Shown: positions 8,626-16,832 of the stretch, in pieces
Layout of the letters: each line of letters starts with the position of its first letter
Numbering within the stretch: position 1 is the stretch's first letter
NCBI RefSeq assembly: GCF_012933465.1
Contig: NZ_JABBND010000002.1
Location: forward strand, 124,001 to 188,000
DNA length: 64,000 nucleotides
Origin: Actinomycetospora sp. TBRC 11914
GTDB taxonomy: Bacteria; Actinomycetota; Actinomycetes; Mycobacteriales; Pseudonocardiaceae
Reading direction: 5' to 3'
Notes under the pieces: generated by a model
Database searches by the model: none
Seen by the model: only the letters and a program-made list of their open reading frames with translations
Told to the model about the DNA's origin: nothing
Made by a program: the position numbers and the translations under genes

Positions 8626-8862
8626 ATGGTCACCTACGCGTATCGCTGTCCCGAGTGCGGGTCGGTGGACCTGACCTTCCCCCTGGGGCGGGCGCCCGAG
8701 CACGCGTCGTGTCCCCGCTGCGGGACCTGGACGCGCCGCCGGTGGACGGCGCCCGCCCTGGCACGGCTGCCCCGCGGGATCCGTGAGGCCCACGCCCGCG
8801 AGGAGCGCAGCCGTGACGAGCCCGAGGTCGTCTCGCGACCCGGTCCGGGCCGTCGGCTGTAG
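8626..8862 (+). CDS. FmdB-type zinc-ribbon protein
   Basis: A 78-residue protein with 'TYAYRCPECG' followed by CPRCGTWTRRRW: two CxxC pairs about 23 residues apart, the small zinc ribbon called FmdB (putative regulatory protein) that accompanies acetamidase/formamidase genes. The C-terminal half is a basic helix and tail. ATG follows GGGAGGGAGGTCCTC. It precedes the AmiS/UreI channel and FmdA and carries an exact DosR-like box, so the amide-use cluster may be dormancy-controlled. Confidence 0.85.
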   Translation: MVTYAYRCPECGSVDLTFPLGRAPEHASCPRCGTWTRRRWTAPALARLPRGIREAHAREERSRDEPEVVSRPGPGRRL

Positions 8863-8886
8863 GCCGGGCCGGCTCCGAGGGGGCTG

Positions 8887-8913
8887 CCGGACGCGTCCCG
8901 ACGTCGCGTCCGG
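8887..8913. repeat. 9-bp perfect inverted repeat between zinc-ribbon and amiS genes
   Basis: CCGGACGCG (8887-8895) and CGCGTCCGG (8905-8913) are perfect inverted copies around a nine-base spacer. It could be an operator for an amide-responsive regulator or a weak hairpin terminator of the zinc-ribbon gene. No U-tract follows. Confidence 0.5.
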
Positions 8914-8977
8914 GTGGGGGGTCGATCCGGGCCCGGGCCGTGCCCGGGCCTCCGGCCAGTGAGAGGGGGACGTCGCC

Positions 8978-9658
8978 ATGGCGTCCGTGGGACTGTTCTA
9001 CGTCGGGGCCGTGCTGTTCATGAACGGCCTCTTGTTGCTGGGGTGGGTCGAGGCCAAGGCCGCCGCCATCCTGAACCTCTTCGTCGGCACGCTCCAGGTG
9101 GTCACGCCGACCTATCTGATCTTCACGGCGAACGGTGACACCTCGACGATCCTGCAGGCGTCGGGGCTCTACCTCTTCGGGTTCACCTATCTGTACGTGG
9201 GGATTGGCCTCCTCGCCGACCTCGACACGACCGGGGTCGGCTGGTTCTCGCTGTTCGTGGCCATCGCGGCGCTCGGTTTCTCGGCGCTGAACTTCGGCCA
9301 GCTCGCCAACCAGCCGTTCGGGGTTATCTGGCTCTACTGGTCGCTGCTGTGGGCGTTGTTCTTCGTGCTGCTCGGCCTCAAGCGGGAGCGGTTGACGAGG
9401 TACACCGGCTGGGTCGCGCTCATCGAGGGATGGGTGACGGCCGCCGTGCCCGGCTTCCTGCTGCTCGCCGGCTACTGGCAGAACCGGGGGCTCACCGCGA
9501 TCGTGCTCGCCGTCGTCGGCGTGGTGATGGTCGTCGCCCTGCTGCCGACCCTGCGCGGCGCGGGTCCGCGGCACGCCGTCGAGGAGCCCGAGCCGACGCC
9601 GACCCCCACCGCGCCCGAGCCCGAGCCCAGCCCGGACCGGCCGCTCTCGCGGACCTGA
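8978..9658 (+). CDS. amiS: AmiS/UreI-family amide or urea channel
   Basis: A 226-residue inner-membrane protein with six or seven hydrophobic helices. 'GLFYVGAVLFMNGLLLLGWVEAKAAAILNLFVGTLQV' and 'GLYLFGFTYLYVGIGLLADLDTTGVGWFSLFVAI' are typical of AmiS/UreI proteins, which pass short-chain amides or urea. An extra Pro/Glu/Thr-rich tail of about 35 residues follows the last helix and is probably cytoplasmic. ATG follows GAGAGGGGGACG. The neighbouring acetamidase suggests formamide or acetamide as substrate. Confidence 0.9.
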   Translation: MASVGLFYVGAVLFMNGLLLLGWVEAKAAAILNLFVGTLQVVTPTYLIFTANGDTSTILQASGLYLFGFTYLYVGIGLLADLDTTGVGWFSLFVAIAALGFSALNFGQLANQPFGVIWLYWSLLWALFFVLLGLKRERLTRYTGWVALIEGWVTAAVPGFLLLAGYWQNRGLTAIVLAVVGVVMVVALLPTLRGAGPRHAVEEPEPTPTPTAPEPEPSPDRPLSRT

Positions 9659-9670
9659 GGGTCCGCCGCC

Positions 9671-9708
9671 GCCTGGAGGGCGGGCCGCGTGCGGCCCGCC
9701 CTCCAGGC
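9671..9708 (+). terminator. 18-bp perfect hairpin between amiS and fmdA
   Basis: GCCTGGAGGGCGGGCCGC (9671-9688) and its exact reverse complement (9691-9708) flank two bases. Transcribed, this is an extremely stable hairpin 12 bases after the amiS stop. No T-run follows, as is common in actinobacterial terminators. It would cut fmdA off from amiS unless fmdA has its own promoter. A DosR-like variant (GGCCCCTCCGGCCC, 9706-9719) overlaps its downstream arm. Confidence 0.65.
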
Positions 9709-9776
9709 CCCTCCGGCCCGTCGCGGGCCGGGTCCCGGCCGGCCGGTGCCGGCCCCGTCACAAAGGAGTGATCCCC

Positions 9777-11030
9777 GTGCCCGAGACCGTCTTCGAGGTC
9801 GACCAGTCCAAGTCCATGCGCGACCAGGCCGTGCCCGGCCACAACCGGTGGCACCCGGATATCCCGCTGGCCGCGATGGTCCGCCCCGGGTCCGAGTTCC
9901 GGGTGGAGTGCCGGGAGTGGACCGACGCGCAGCTCGGCAACAACGACTCGGCCAACGACGTCCGCGACGTCGACCTGACCCACGCGCACATGCTGTCCGG
10001 CCCCATCGGCGTCGAGGGTGCGGAGCCCGGCGACCTGCTCGTCGTCGACATCCTCGACCTCGGGCCGTGCCAGGCGCCCCAGGAGAAGGGCGACGCCCCC
10101 GGCCAGGGCTGGGGCTACACCGGGATCTTCGCCAAGACCAACGGCGGCGGGTTCCTCACCGACTTCTACCCGGACGCGGCCAAGGCGATCTGGGACTTCC
10201 GCGGGCAGGTCGCGACCTCGCGGCACCTGCCCGGCATCCGCTACACCGGCATCACCCACCCCGGCCTGTTCGGCACCGCGCCCTCGGCCGACCTGCTCGC
10301 GCGCTGGAACCGCCGGGAGCAGGCCCTCATCGACCGCGACCCGGACCGGGTGCCGGCGCTGGCGCTCCCGCCGCTGACCGAGAACTCCCTCGGCGGGCAG
10401 GCGACCGGGTCGCTCGCCGACCAGATCGCGCGGGAGGGCGCCCGGACGGTGCCGGCCCGCGAGAACGGCGGGAACCACGACATCAAGAACTTCACCCGCG
10501 GCAGCCGGGTCTACTACCCGGTGCACGTCGACGGGGCCAAGCTCTCCGGCGGCGACCTGCACTTCAGCCAGGGCGACGGCGAGATCACCTTCTGCGGCGC
10601 CATCGAGATGGGCGGCTTCATCGACTTCGGCGTCGACCTCATCAAGGGCGGGATGGAGACCTACGGGGTGACCACCAACCCGATCTTCATGCCGGGCAAC
10701 GTGGAGCCGCGCTACTCGGAGTTCCTGACCTTCATCGGCATCTCGGTAGACCACGAGACCGACACCAACGAGTACCTCGACGCGACGCTGGCCTACCGGC
10801 GGGCGTGCCTCAACGCCGTCGAGTACCTCAAGAAGTTCGGGTACACGGGCGAGCAGGCCTACCTGCTGCTCGGTTCCGCGCCGATCGAGGGCCGGATCAG
10901 CGGCGTGGTGGACATCCCCAACGCCTGCTGCTCGCTCTACCTGCCCACGGCGATCTTCGACTTCGACGTCCGCCCGTCCGCCGCGGGCCCCGCCACGGCC
11001 GACCGGGGCATGTGCGCCGTGACGAGCTGA
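9777..11030 (+). CDS. fmdA: Acetamidase/formamidase
   Basis: A 417-residue cytoplasmic amidohydrolase that cleaves formamide or acetamide to the acid and ammonia. Family blocks are 'VPGHNRWHPDIP', 'GNNDSANDVRDVDLTHAHMLSGPI', 'HPGLFGTAPS', 'NGGNHDIKNFTRGSRVYYPVHV', 'KLSGGDLHFSQGDGEITFCGAIEMGGFIDF' and 'NACCSLYLPTAIFDFDVRP', as in Methylophilus FmdA. GTG at 9777 is chosen: AAAGGAG at 9762-9768 is its ribosome site, whereas an in-frame GTG at 9768 lies within that site and has none of its own. The stop overlaps the next ATG (TGATG). Confidence 0.94.
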   Translation: MPETVFEVDQSKSMRDQAVPGHNRWHPDIPLAAMVRPGSEFRVECREWTDAQLGNNDSANDVRDVDLTHAHMLSGPIGVEGAEPGDLLVVDILDLGPCQAPQEKGDAPGQGWGYTGIFAKTNGGGFLTDFYPDAAKAIWDFRGQVATSRHLPGIRYTGITHPGLFGTAPSADLLARWNRREQALIDRDPDRVPALALPPLTENSLGGQATGSLADQIAREGARTVPARENGGNHDIKNFTRGSRVYYPVHVDGAKLSGGDLHFSQGDGEITFCGAIEMGGFIDFGVDLIKGGMETYGVTTNPIFMPGNVEPRYSEFLTFIGISVDHETDTNEYLDATLAYRRACLNAVEYLKKFGYTGEQAYLLLGSAPIEGRISGVVDIPNACCSLYLPTAIFDFDVRPSAAGPATADRGMCAVTS

Positions 11031-11371
11031 TGCCCGACGGTGCCGAGCAGGACGCCCCGGGGGAGGAGCGGGAGTTCACGCCGCCGTCGAAGCACGTCGC
11101 GGCGGACCGCTTCGCCACCGGGGCGATCCGCTCGGCGCAGGCGATCACCGACGGCCTCGCCGAGGCGGGGACCCCCGACGAGGACCCGGTGGTGATCGAC
11201 CGGCGCGGCCCGCGGCACTCGCTGGCGGCGCTGGACCGGTTGCTCTCCTCGGCCCTGGAGGTCGAGGCCGAGGCGGGGGCAGACGCCCGGGCCGAGGCCG
11301 GGGCCGAGGAGAGCGCCGGGACCGCCGACGGGGAGATCAGTCCGGAGGACCCACCGCCGGCCGGGCGGTGA
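11030..11371 (+). CDS. Hypothetical protein coupled to fmdA
   Basis: A 113-residue acidic protein. Its ATG shares a base with the fmdA stop, so translation is coupled. It starts MPDGAEQDAPGEEREFTPPS, has a moderately conserved-looking centre (HVAADRFATGAIRSAQAITD, then 'EDPVVIDRRGPRHSLAALDRLLSSALE'), and ends in an Ala/Glu-rich tail. There are no membrane segments or motifs. Position suggests an accessory role in amide use; the function is unknown. Confidence 0.6.
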   Translation: MPDGAEQDAPGEEREFTPPSKHVAADRFATGAIRSAQAITDGLAEAGTPDEDPVVIDRRGPRHSLAALDRLLSSALEVEAEAGADARAEAGAEESAGTADGEISPEDPPPAGR

Positions 11372-11501
11372 CGGTCACGCCGCGCCGCCCGCAGCTCCAG
11401 CACGCGGGGTCGGGGTCCGGGTCGCGGCCGGCGACGTCGCAGCTCACGCAGTGCCACTGGGTGAGGATGCGGGCCGTGTCCGGGGTGGGTCCGGGTCTGA
11501 T
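11337..11501 (-). other. Possible zinc-ribbon ORF lacking a normal start codon
   Basis: The reverse strand encodes QWHCVSCDVAGRDPDPDPAC followed by WSCGRRGVTVTARP: two CxxC pairs 16 residues apart, as in small zinc ribbons, ending in TGA at 11337. No ATG, GTG or TTG lies in frame upstream of the first Cys. A GAGGAG site sits seven bases before an ATC at 11501, and a weak DosR-like box (11566-11579) lies about 65 bases further up. It may use a rare ATC start, be a decayed gene, or hold a base error. It overlaps the end of the gene at 11030. Confidence 0.35.
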
Positions 11502-11586
11502 CGGGGTCTCCTCGCTCGACGGTCGCCCCCGACGGTAGAGGCGAGGGTCCCGTCCTCGACCCGGTCGTCCGGAGGGGCCGCGCGGA

Positions 11587-12165
11587 ATGATCCGGGGACG
11601 GAGTATTACGACGACCGAAACGAGCGGCCCCCGACCGGGGCGGCGGGACGCGGCGGCGCGGGCGCTGGCCGCCGCGGTCCGCGAGCTGGTCGTGGCCGAG
11701 GAGATCCACCGGCGCGCGGTCGCCGCCGCCCTGGCCGTCACCCCGGTCGAGGCGACGGCGCTCGAGTTCCTGCTGCACCACGGCGCGCGTCCGCCGAGCC
11801 TGATCGCCGCGCGCACCGGGCTCTCCCGGACGAGCACGACGGCGCTGGTCGACCGGCTCGCCGCGGCGGGCTGGGTCAGCCGCCGGCCTCATCTGCAGGA
11901 CCGGCGCAGCGTGCTCGTCGAGCTGACCGACCTGGGGTTCGCGGTGGCGCTGGCCGCGCACCGGGTCTTCGTCGCCGACGTCGAGGCCGCGCTCGACCGG
12001 GCCGACCCGCGGTTGCGGGACGACCCGGGGTGGCGCCGGGCCGTGGGCGGGTTCGTCGCCCTGACGGCGGCCGCCCTGCGCCGGCGGGCGGGGGACGTGC
12101 TCGGGGTGGAGACCGCGCTGGGCCCCCACGTGGCGTCGTCCGCGGATCAGCCGGACCGACGGTGA
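11587..12165 (+). CDS. MarR-family regulator, paralogue 1
   Basis: A 192-residue winged-helix protein. '[68 protein letters not shown]' is the MarR core with its DRR wing. An Ala-rich helical C-terminus ends 'ALDRADPRLRDDPGWRRAVGGFVALTAAALRRRAGD'. That C-terminal pattern recurs in the MarR proteins at 12147 and 37663, so the three are paralogues. ATG follows GGAGGGGCCGCGCGG. The 3' end overlaps that of the convergent MarR gene by 19 bases. Confidence 0.86.
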   Translation: MIRGRSITTTETSGPRPGRRDAAARALAAAVRELVVAEEIHRRAVAAALAVTPVEATALEFLLHHGARPPSLIAARTGLSRTSTTALVDRLAAAGWVSRRPHLQDRRSVLVELTDLGFAVALAAHRVFVADVEAALDRADPRLRDDPGWRRAVGGFVALTAAALRRRAGDVLGVETALGPHVASSADQPDRR

Positions 12166-12728
12166 CGGTCGTCGTCGCCGACCTCCCCCGCCGCCTCGTC
12201 GTCGGGCCCGTCGGGCCGGCCGGCCTCGTCGGTCCCGGGGCCGGGTGCCTCGTGGGCCTCCGCGAGGGCCTCCTCGATGCCCCGCCGGTCGCCGCTGCGC
12301 TCGCGCAGCGCGGCGGCCATCCGCCCCAGCAGGTCGGTGAGGGCCTCGCGGAGCTCGGGCTCCTCCCGGAGCCGGGGATCGGCCTGGTCCAGGGCGGCGT
12401 CGATGTCGATGGCGAACATCGTGTACATCTCCTCCACCCCGGAGCGCCCGAGGTCGGTGAGCTCGACGAGCACGCTGCGCCGGTCGTGCGGGTTGGGCAT
12501 CCGGCGGACCAGCTGGGCGCCGGCGAGCCGGTCGAGCAGCGCCGTGGTGCTCGCCGGGGTGAGTCCGACGCGCGCGGCGATGACCGACGGCGTCTGCCGC
12601 CCGTTGTGCAGCAGGTGCCCCAGCACCGCGGACTCGCTGATCCCGATGCGCAGCCCCGCGGCCATCGTCTGCCGGTAGTGGTCCGACGCGACGATGAGCT
12701 CGCGGACCTGGCGGGCGAGTCGTTCCAC
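12147..12728 (-). CDS. MarR-family regulator, paralogue 2
   Basis: A 193-residue protein. '[62 protein letters not shown]' plus '[15 protein letters not shown]' is a MarR winged helix. It matches the 37663 protein at most positions, including [20 protein letters not shown]. An acidic/basic tail is specific to this copy. GTG at 12728 follows GAGGAGGTGGACG. A DosR-like box (12784-12797, GGGCCCTCCGGCCC on this strand) lies 55 bases upstream. Confidence 0.86.
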   Translation of the reverse strand: MERLARQVRELIVASDHYRQTMAAGLRIGISESAVLGHLLHNGRQTPSVIAARVGLTPASTTALLDRLAGAQLVRRMPNPHDRRSVLVELTDLGRSGVEEMYTMFAIDIDAALDQADPRLREEPELREALTDLLGRMAAALRERSGDRRGIEEALAEAHEAPGPGTDEAGRPDGPDDEAAGEVGDDDRHRRSG

Positions 12729-12783
12729 CGTCCACCTCCTCGGCGGGGACCGCAGCATCCGCCGATGTTGCGCTGCCCGGACA

Positions 12784-12797
12784 GGGCCGGAGGGCCC
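12784..12797 (-). promoter_or_regulatory. DosR-like box before the 12728 MarR gene
   Basis: On the minus strand this reads GGGCCCTCCGGCCC, 13 of 14 with the GGGACCTYCGGCCC pattern, 55 bases from the GTG at 12728. Confidence 0.5.
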
Positions 12798-12834
12798 GCA
12801 TCGTCGGCCGGGGACGAGCGACCCGGTCGATCCC

Positions 12835-12848
12835 GGGACCGTCGGCCC
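12835..12848 (+). promoter_or_regulatory. DosR-like box before the 12918 gene
   Basis: GGGACCGTCGGCCC, 13 of 14 with the commonest form, ends 69 bases before the ATG of the Rv1733c-like gene. Confidence 0.6.
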
Positions 12849-12917
12849 TCCTGGCGACCCTCGCCCCGCCGCCATGCTCCCCGGGGCACGCCACGACCCC
12901 GGGGAGGTGGGCCGACG

Positions 12918-13532
12918 ATGACCGGAGCAGGGCGGCGGCGCGGGTCCGCGGCGGACCGGGCGTACACGGCGTTCGTGCCGCGGCGCAGCGCCCTGCGCCG
13001 GCCCTCGGACCGCTGGGAGACCGCGGCCCGGTGGGGCGCGCTGGCCGTGCTGCTCCTCCTGGTGCCCGTCGTGCTCACGCTCGGCGACGCGCGGGCGCGG
13101 GCCATGCGCGAGGGGGCGGCGGAGGTCCGCGCGACGGGGCACCCGGTCACGGCCACCGTGGTCACGGTGTCGCCCCGCGACGCGGGCGTGGGCGCGGGCA
13201 CGACCGTCGCCCTCACCGTCGCCTGGGCCGAGCCGGACGGGTCGGTCCACACGCTGCCGCGGGTGGGCTACGACGGGGACGACGTGACCGTGGGCTCGCC
13301 CTACCCGATGTGGGTCGACCGCGGGTTCCGGGCGGTGGCGCCCCCGAGCACCGAGCAGGACGCGGTCCTGCAGGGCTGGGTCGCCGACGTCGGCGGGTTC
13401 GGCGCCGTCCTGGTCACGCTCCTCGCCGGGCTCGCGCTGCTCCGGCGCGTGCTCGACCGCCGCCGCCTGCGGCAGTGGGAGGAGGACTGGGCGGCGTTCC
13501 GGCGCCCGCCCGACCGTGGCGCCGCCGGCTGA
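12918..13532 (+). CDS. Rv1733c-like two-helix membrane protein, copy 1
   Basis: A 204-residue protein. '[43 protein letters not shown]' gives a cytoplasmic leader and first membrane helix. An outer domain of about 90 residues ([16 protein letters not shown], then [16 protein letters not shown]) follows, then '[35 protein letters not shown]'. This is the layout of mycobacterial Rv1733c, a DosR-regulon membrane protein of unknown function. ATG follows GGGGAGGTGGGCCGACG. A close paralogue lies at 38871. Confidence 0.85.
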   Translation: MTGAGRRRGSAADRAYTAFVPRRSALRRPSDRWETAARWGALAVLLLLVPVVLTLGDARARAMREGAAEVRATGHPVTATVVTVSPRDAGVGAGTTVALTVAWAEPDGSVHTLPRVGYDGDDVTVGSPYPMWVDRGFRAVAPPSTEQDAVLQGWVADVGGFGAVLVTLLAGLALLRRVLDRRRLRQWEEDWAAFRRPPDRGAAG

Positions 13533-13566
13533 GGCCTCCCGGGACGCGGGCCGCGGAGATCACCGG

Positions 13567-13580
13567 AGGACCTTCGGCCC
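13567..13580 (+). promoter_or_regulatory. DosR-like box before the DevS-like kinase
   Basis: AGGACCTTCGGCCC, 13 of 14 with the commonest form, ends 69 bases before the GTG at 13650. If the 15410 regulator binds here, the two-component operon controls itself. Confidence 0.6.
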
Positions 13581-13649
13581 TGGCGTTCGCCGCCGCCCCG
13601 GTCGAGGATGGCGCGCAGCGGGTGTGCGCCCGCGCGGAGCGACGACGAC

Positions 13650-15377
13650 GTGGGGGCGACCATCCCGGAGACGACACGCGGGCTCCGGCTCGACCGGCGT
13701 GGCGGGAGCACGGACGCGTCGTCGCCGTCGGGGCCCCCGCGGGCCGACCGGCTCCTGCGGTCGATGGTGGCGGTCGCCGAGGGACTCGACCTCGAGGAGA
13801 CCCTGCCGCGGATCGTCCGCGAGGCCGTCGACCTGGTCGACGCTCGGTACGGCGCGCTCGGGCTGCTCGACGACGAGGGCACCGCGCTGGCCCGCTTCGT
13901 CACCGTCGGCCTCGACGAGGCCACCCGGGCGGGCCTCGGTCCGCCGCCGACCGGCCACGGGCTGCTCGGCGAGCTCATCCGCCACCCCGTCCCCCTGCGG
14001 CTGGACGACCTGCGGAACCACCCGGCCTCGGTCGGCGTGCCCCCCGGCCACCCGCCGATGGGCTCGTTCCTCGGCGTCCCGGTGCGGGTCGGGACGCGGG
14101 CGGTCGGCAACCTCTACCTCACCGACAAGCGCGGCGGCTCCTTCACCGCGGCCGACGAGGAGGTCACGACGTCGCTCGCGGCGGCGGCGGGCATCGCCGT
14201 CCAGAACGCCCGGCTCCACACCCGCACGCGCCACCTGGTGGCGGAGACCCGGCTGCGCCAGCGCTGGCTGGAGGCCGCGGGGGAGATCACCACGACGCTG
14301 CTCGCCGGTACCGACCCCGGGGAGGCCCTCGCGCTCGTCGCGCAGCGGGCCGCGGAGCTCATCGGCGCCTCGGGGGCGCTCATCACCACACCTCCCCGCG
14401 TCACCGACGACGGCGACGAGCCGCCGGTGCGGGTCACCGTGGCGGTCGGGCTGGAGGGCCGCTTCCCGGTGGGCACCCGGTTGCCGACCCGGGGCACCGT
14501 CCTCGGCGCCGTCGCGCACACCGGCAGCCCGCAGGCCGTCGACGCGTTGGTCCTCCGCGAGGGCGACGGCGAGGGGGCGCCGGGGCTCGCCGTGCCGATG
14601 CGCAGCGGCGAGGAGATCAGCGGCGTGCTCGTGGTCGTCGGGATCGACGGGTGGGTCGACGCCGCCGGCGACGACGGCCTGTCGATCCTCGCCTCCTTCG
14701 CCGACCAGGCGGCCCTCGTGCTGCGCCACGCCGAGTCCCAGCGGGCCCGCCGCCAGCTCGACGTCGTCAGCGACCGGGAGCGCATCGCGGCCGACCTGCA
14801 CGACCACGTGCTGCAGCGGCTCTTCGCCCTCGGCCTCGGCCTGCAGGCGGCGCACGCCCGGCTGCCGGAGTCGGACGCGGCGCGGCGGGTGGACGACGCC
14901 GTGGACCAGATCGACGCGATCATCCGCGACATCCGCACCTCGATCTTCGACCTCCACACGGCCCGCGGCGGCGGCGCGCTGATCACGCGGGTCCGGGCGG
15001 CGGCGCGGGAGATGGCCGCCGACACCGACGTCGACCCGGTGGTGCGGGTCTCCGGCCACGTCGAGGACCTCGCCGAGGACCTGGCGGTGGCGGTCGAGGC
15101 GGTGGTGCGCGAGGGCGTCAGCAACGCGGTGCGCCACGCCGCGCCCTCCCAGGTCACGGTCACCGTCTCGGCGGACTCCGTCCTGGCCGTGGAGGTCGTC
15201 GACGACGGGATCGGCATCCCGGAGACCGTCGCGCGCAGCGGCCTGGCCAACCTGACCGGCCGTGCCCGCGCCGCCGGTGGGGACGCCCGGGTCGCGCGGC
15301 GCCCGGTCGGCCCCGGGACCCGCCTGACCTGGTGGGTGCCCCTCGATCCCACCAAGCCCGACACGGTCGACGCCTGA
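13650..15377 (+). CDS. DevS/DosS-like double-GAF sensor histidine kinase
   Basis: A 575-residue cytoplasmic kinase. GAF domain 1 spans about residues 45-185 and GAF 2 about 215-360. A HisKA_3 DHp domain follows ('[25 protein letters not shown]', acceptor His in DLHDH), then an HATPase ('VSNAVRHA', '[20 protein letters not shown]', '[10 protein letters not shown]'). GAF 1 holds '[25 protein letters not shown]'; the His in PPGHPPM appears to match the heme-ligand His of DosS/DosT, so gas or redox sensing is likely (inference). GTG at 13650, ten bases after GGAG, is preferred to ATG at 13608 because it restores the usual box distance. The partner regulator is 32 bases downstream. Confidence 0.9.
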   Translation: MGATIPETTRGLRLDRRGGSTDASSPSGPPRADRLLRSMVAVAEGLDLEETLPRIVREAVDLVDARYGALGLLDDEGTALARFVTVGLDEATRAGLGPPPTGHGLLGELIRHPVPLRLDDLRNHPASVGVPPGHPPMGSFLGVPVRVGTRAVGNLYLTDKRGGSFTAADEEVTTSLAAAAGIAVQNARLHTRTRHLVAETRLRQRWLEAAGEITTTLLAGTDPGEALALVAQRAAELIGASGALITTPPRVTDDGDEPPVRVTVAVGLEGRFPVGTRLPTRGTVLGAVAHTGSPQAVDALVLREGDGEGAPGLAVPMRSGEEISGVLVVVGIDGWVDAAGDDGLSILASFADQAALVLRHAESQRARRQLDVVSDRERIAADLHDHVLQRLFALGLGLQAAHARLPESDAARRVDDAVDQIDAIIRDIRTSIFDLHTARGGGALITRVRAAAREMAADTDVDPVVRVSGHVEDLAEDLAVAVEAVVREGVSNAVRHAAPSQVTVTVSADSVLAVEVVDDGIGIPETVARSGLANLTGRARAAGGDARVARRPVGPGTRLTWWVPLDPTKPDTVDA

Positions 15378-15409
15378 GCCGGCCGACCCAGCACGGAAGA
15401 GAGCGGACC

Positions 15410-16054
15410 ATGACGACGGTGTTCCTGGTCGACGACCACGAGGTCGTCCGGCGGGGGGTGGCCGACCTGCTCGGAGCCCACGACGACCTCCGGGTCATCG
15501 GGGACGCCGGGAGCGTGGCCGAGGCCCTCGCGCGCATCCCGGCGCTCGAGCCCGAGGTCGCGGTGCTCGACGTGCGGCTCCCCGACGGCAGCGGGGTGGA
15601 GCTGTGCCGCGACCTGCGCTCGCGGATGCCCGACCTGCGGTGCCTGATGCTGACCTCCTACACCGACGAGCAGGCGATGTTCGACGCCGTGCTCGCCGGC
15701 GCGAGCGGGTTCGTCATCAAGGACGTCCGCGGGAACGACATCGTCAACGCCGTGCGCGAGGTCGGCGCGGGCCGCTCCCTGCTCGACGGCCGGGCCGCGA
15801 CCGCGCTGATGAGCCGGCTGCGGGACCGCACCGAGGCGGTCGACCCGCTCGCGGAGCTCACCGAGAAGGAGCGCGAGGTGCTCGCCTACATCGGGGAGGG
15901 GCTGACCAACCGCGAGATCGGCCAGCGCATGTTCCTCGCGGAGAAGACCGTCAAGAACTACGTGTCCGCGCTGCTCGCGAAGCTCGGGATGCAACGGCGG
16001 GTGCAGGCGGCCGTGCTCGCGAACCAGGTCAAGGGGCAGTCGCCCGGGCGCTGA
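15410..16054 (+). CDS. DevR/DosR-like NarL-family response regulator
   Basis: A 214-residue protein. The receiver ([22 protein letters not shown], '[13 protein letters not shown]' with the acceptor Asp, '[27 protein letters not shown]') is followed by a LuxR-type helix-turn-helix ([20 protein letters not shown], then '[25 protein letters not shown]'). The C-terminal '[10 protein letters not shown]' is characteristic of DosR. It lies 32 bases after the kinase gene and is its likely partner. It is the best candidate to bind the GGGACCTTCGGCCC boxes. ATG follows GGAAGAGAGCGGACC. Confidence 0.94.
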   Translation: MTTVFLVDDHEVVRRGVADLLGAHDDLRVIGDAGSVAEALARIPALEPEVAVLDVRLPDGSGVELCRDLRSRMPDLRCLMLTSYTDEQAMFDAVLAGASGFVIKDVRGNDIVNAVREVGAGRSLLDGRAATALMSRLRDRTEAVDPLAELTEKEREVLAYIGEGLTNREIGQRMFLAEKTVKNYVSALLAKLGMQRRVQAAVLANQVKGQSPGR

Positions 16055-16061
16055 GCAGGTC

Positions 16062-16075
16062 GGGACCTTCGGCCC
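16062..16075 (+). promoter_or_regulatory. Exact DosR-like box with no clear downstream gene
   Basis: GGGACCTTCGGCCC lies eight bases after the regulator's stop codon. No recognisable gene starts at the usual distance (near 16145), although GGAGGAGAAG is present at 16139-16148. Confidence 0.55.
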
Positions 16076-16584
16076 TGTCGGGCGCCGCCGCCGGCGGGTC
16101 ATCGTGCGCCCCGGGCCCCACGAGGCCACGGTCGACGCGGAGGAGAAGCGCCGGCTCCCCTCGGCCGGGCCCACCCGGAGCCCGGGCGGCCACGCGGAGA
16201 TCGACCCGCGGGGTCGGTGCCGTGGATCTTCGTGTCCCCGCCGGACGCCGGCGTGGCACGGGGGCCCGCTCGGACGGCGCCACGCCTGGTCACCCACGGC
16301 TCCGGACGGCCGGACGGCGGTACCCGTCCGCCCCCCAAGGGCGGGACCGGCGTCCGGCTCGTCGGCGTGCCTGTTTCGAGGATCGCGCTACTCGGCCACC
16401 GGATCATCGCGACGGGTTGGCCCGTGCGGGCCCTGCGCGCCCGCCCGCGGTCCCTCTAGCGTCACAGGGGCCGTCGGGTCCGCTCCCCTTCCGCGGGACC
16501 GGGGGTCGGTCGCCGGCCGGGCCGTTGGTGGTGCGGCTGTTCTCCTCCGGCCGGCGACCCCTTCGACGCATCCCGGGAGTACCC
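16076..16584. other. 509-base region without a recognisable gene
   Basis: Open frames on both strands (for example 16217-16459 plus and 16099-16407 minus) have neither a ribosome site nor family-like sequence, and are read as high-GC shadows. The exact box at its left edge and the GGAGGAGAAG at 16139 suggest a lost or decayed regulon gene. A weak box-like GGGACCGGGGGTCG at 16495-16508 precedes the 16585 gene by 76 bases. Confidence 0.45.
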
Positions 16585-16803
16585 ATGTCCGACGACAGGC
16601 ACGACCCCGACGGCGGGCTCGACCCGACGGTGCCCGCGCTCTGCGAACGCTGCTGGTTCCCGATCCTCCCCGGTCAGACCGCCCGGCGGACCCCGGTGCA
16701 GGTCACCGGGCCCGCCTTCAGCGCGAGCCTGATCTCGTTCGTCCACTGCGCACCGTCGTGCACGGCCCAGGAGGACGAGGACCCCGGCTCCGAGGCGGCC
16801 TGA
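16585..16803 (+). CDS. Small 'CERCWFPI' cysteine protein, copy 1
   Basis: A 72-residue protein with 'PALCERCWFPILPGQTARRTPV' in the N-terminal half and 'FVHCAPSC' in the C-terminal half: two Cys pairs spaced as in a small metal-binding knuckle. The protein at 37009 shares LCERCWFPI, a following charged stretch and 'IGFEHAGQLC', so they form one unnamed family. ATG follows CGGGAGTACCC. The function is unknown. Confidence 0.68.
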   Translation: MSDDRHDPDGGLDPTVPALCERCWFPILPGQTARRTPVQVTGPAFSASLISFVHCAPSCTAQEDEDPGSEAA

Positions 16804-16832
16804 ACCGGCCCGGAAACCGGCCCGGAAGCGGC

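Noticed and set aside
9768..9776. GTG at 9768 as the start of fmdA
   Set aside because: The GTG overlaps the AAAGGAG ribosome site itself. The next in-frame GTG at 9777 is correctly spaced from it.
16099..16459. Open frames on both strands in the gap after the DevR-like gene
   Set aside because: No ribosome site, no conserved-looking segments and composition typical of non-coding high-GC frames. Kept only as a gap description.
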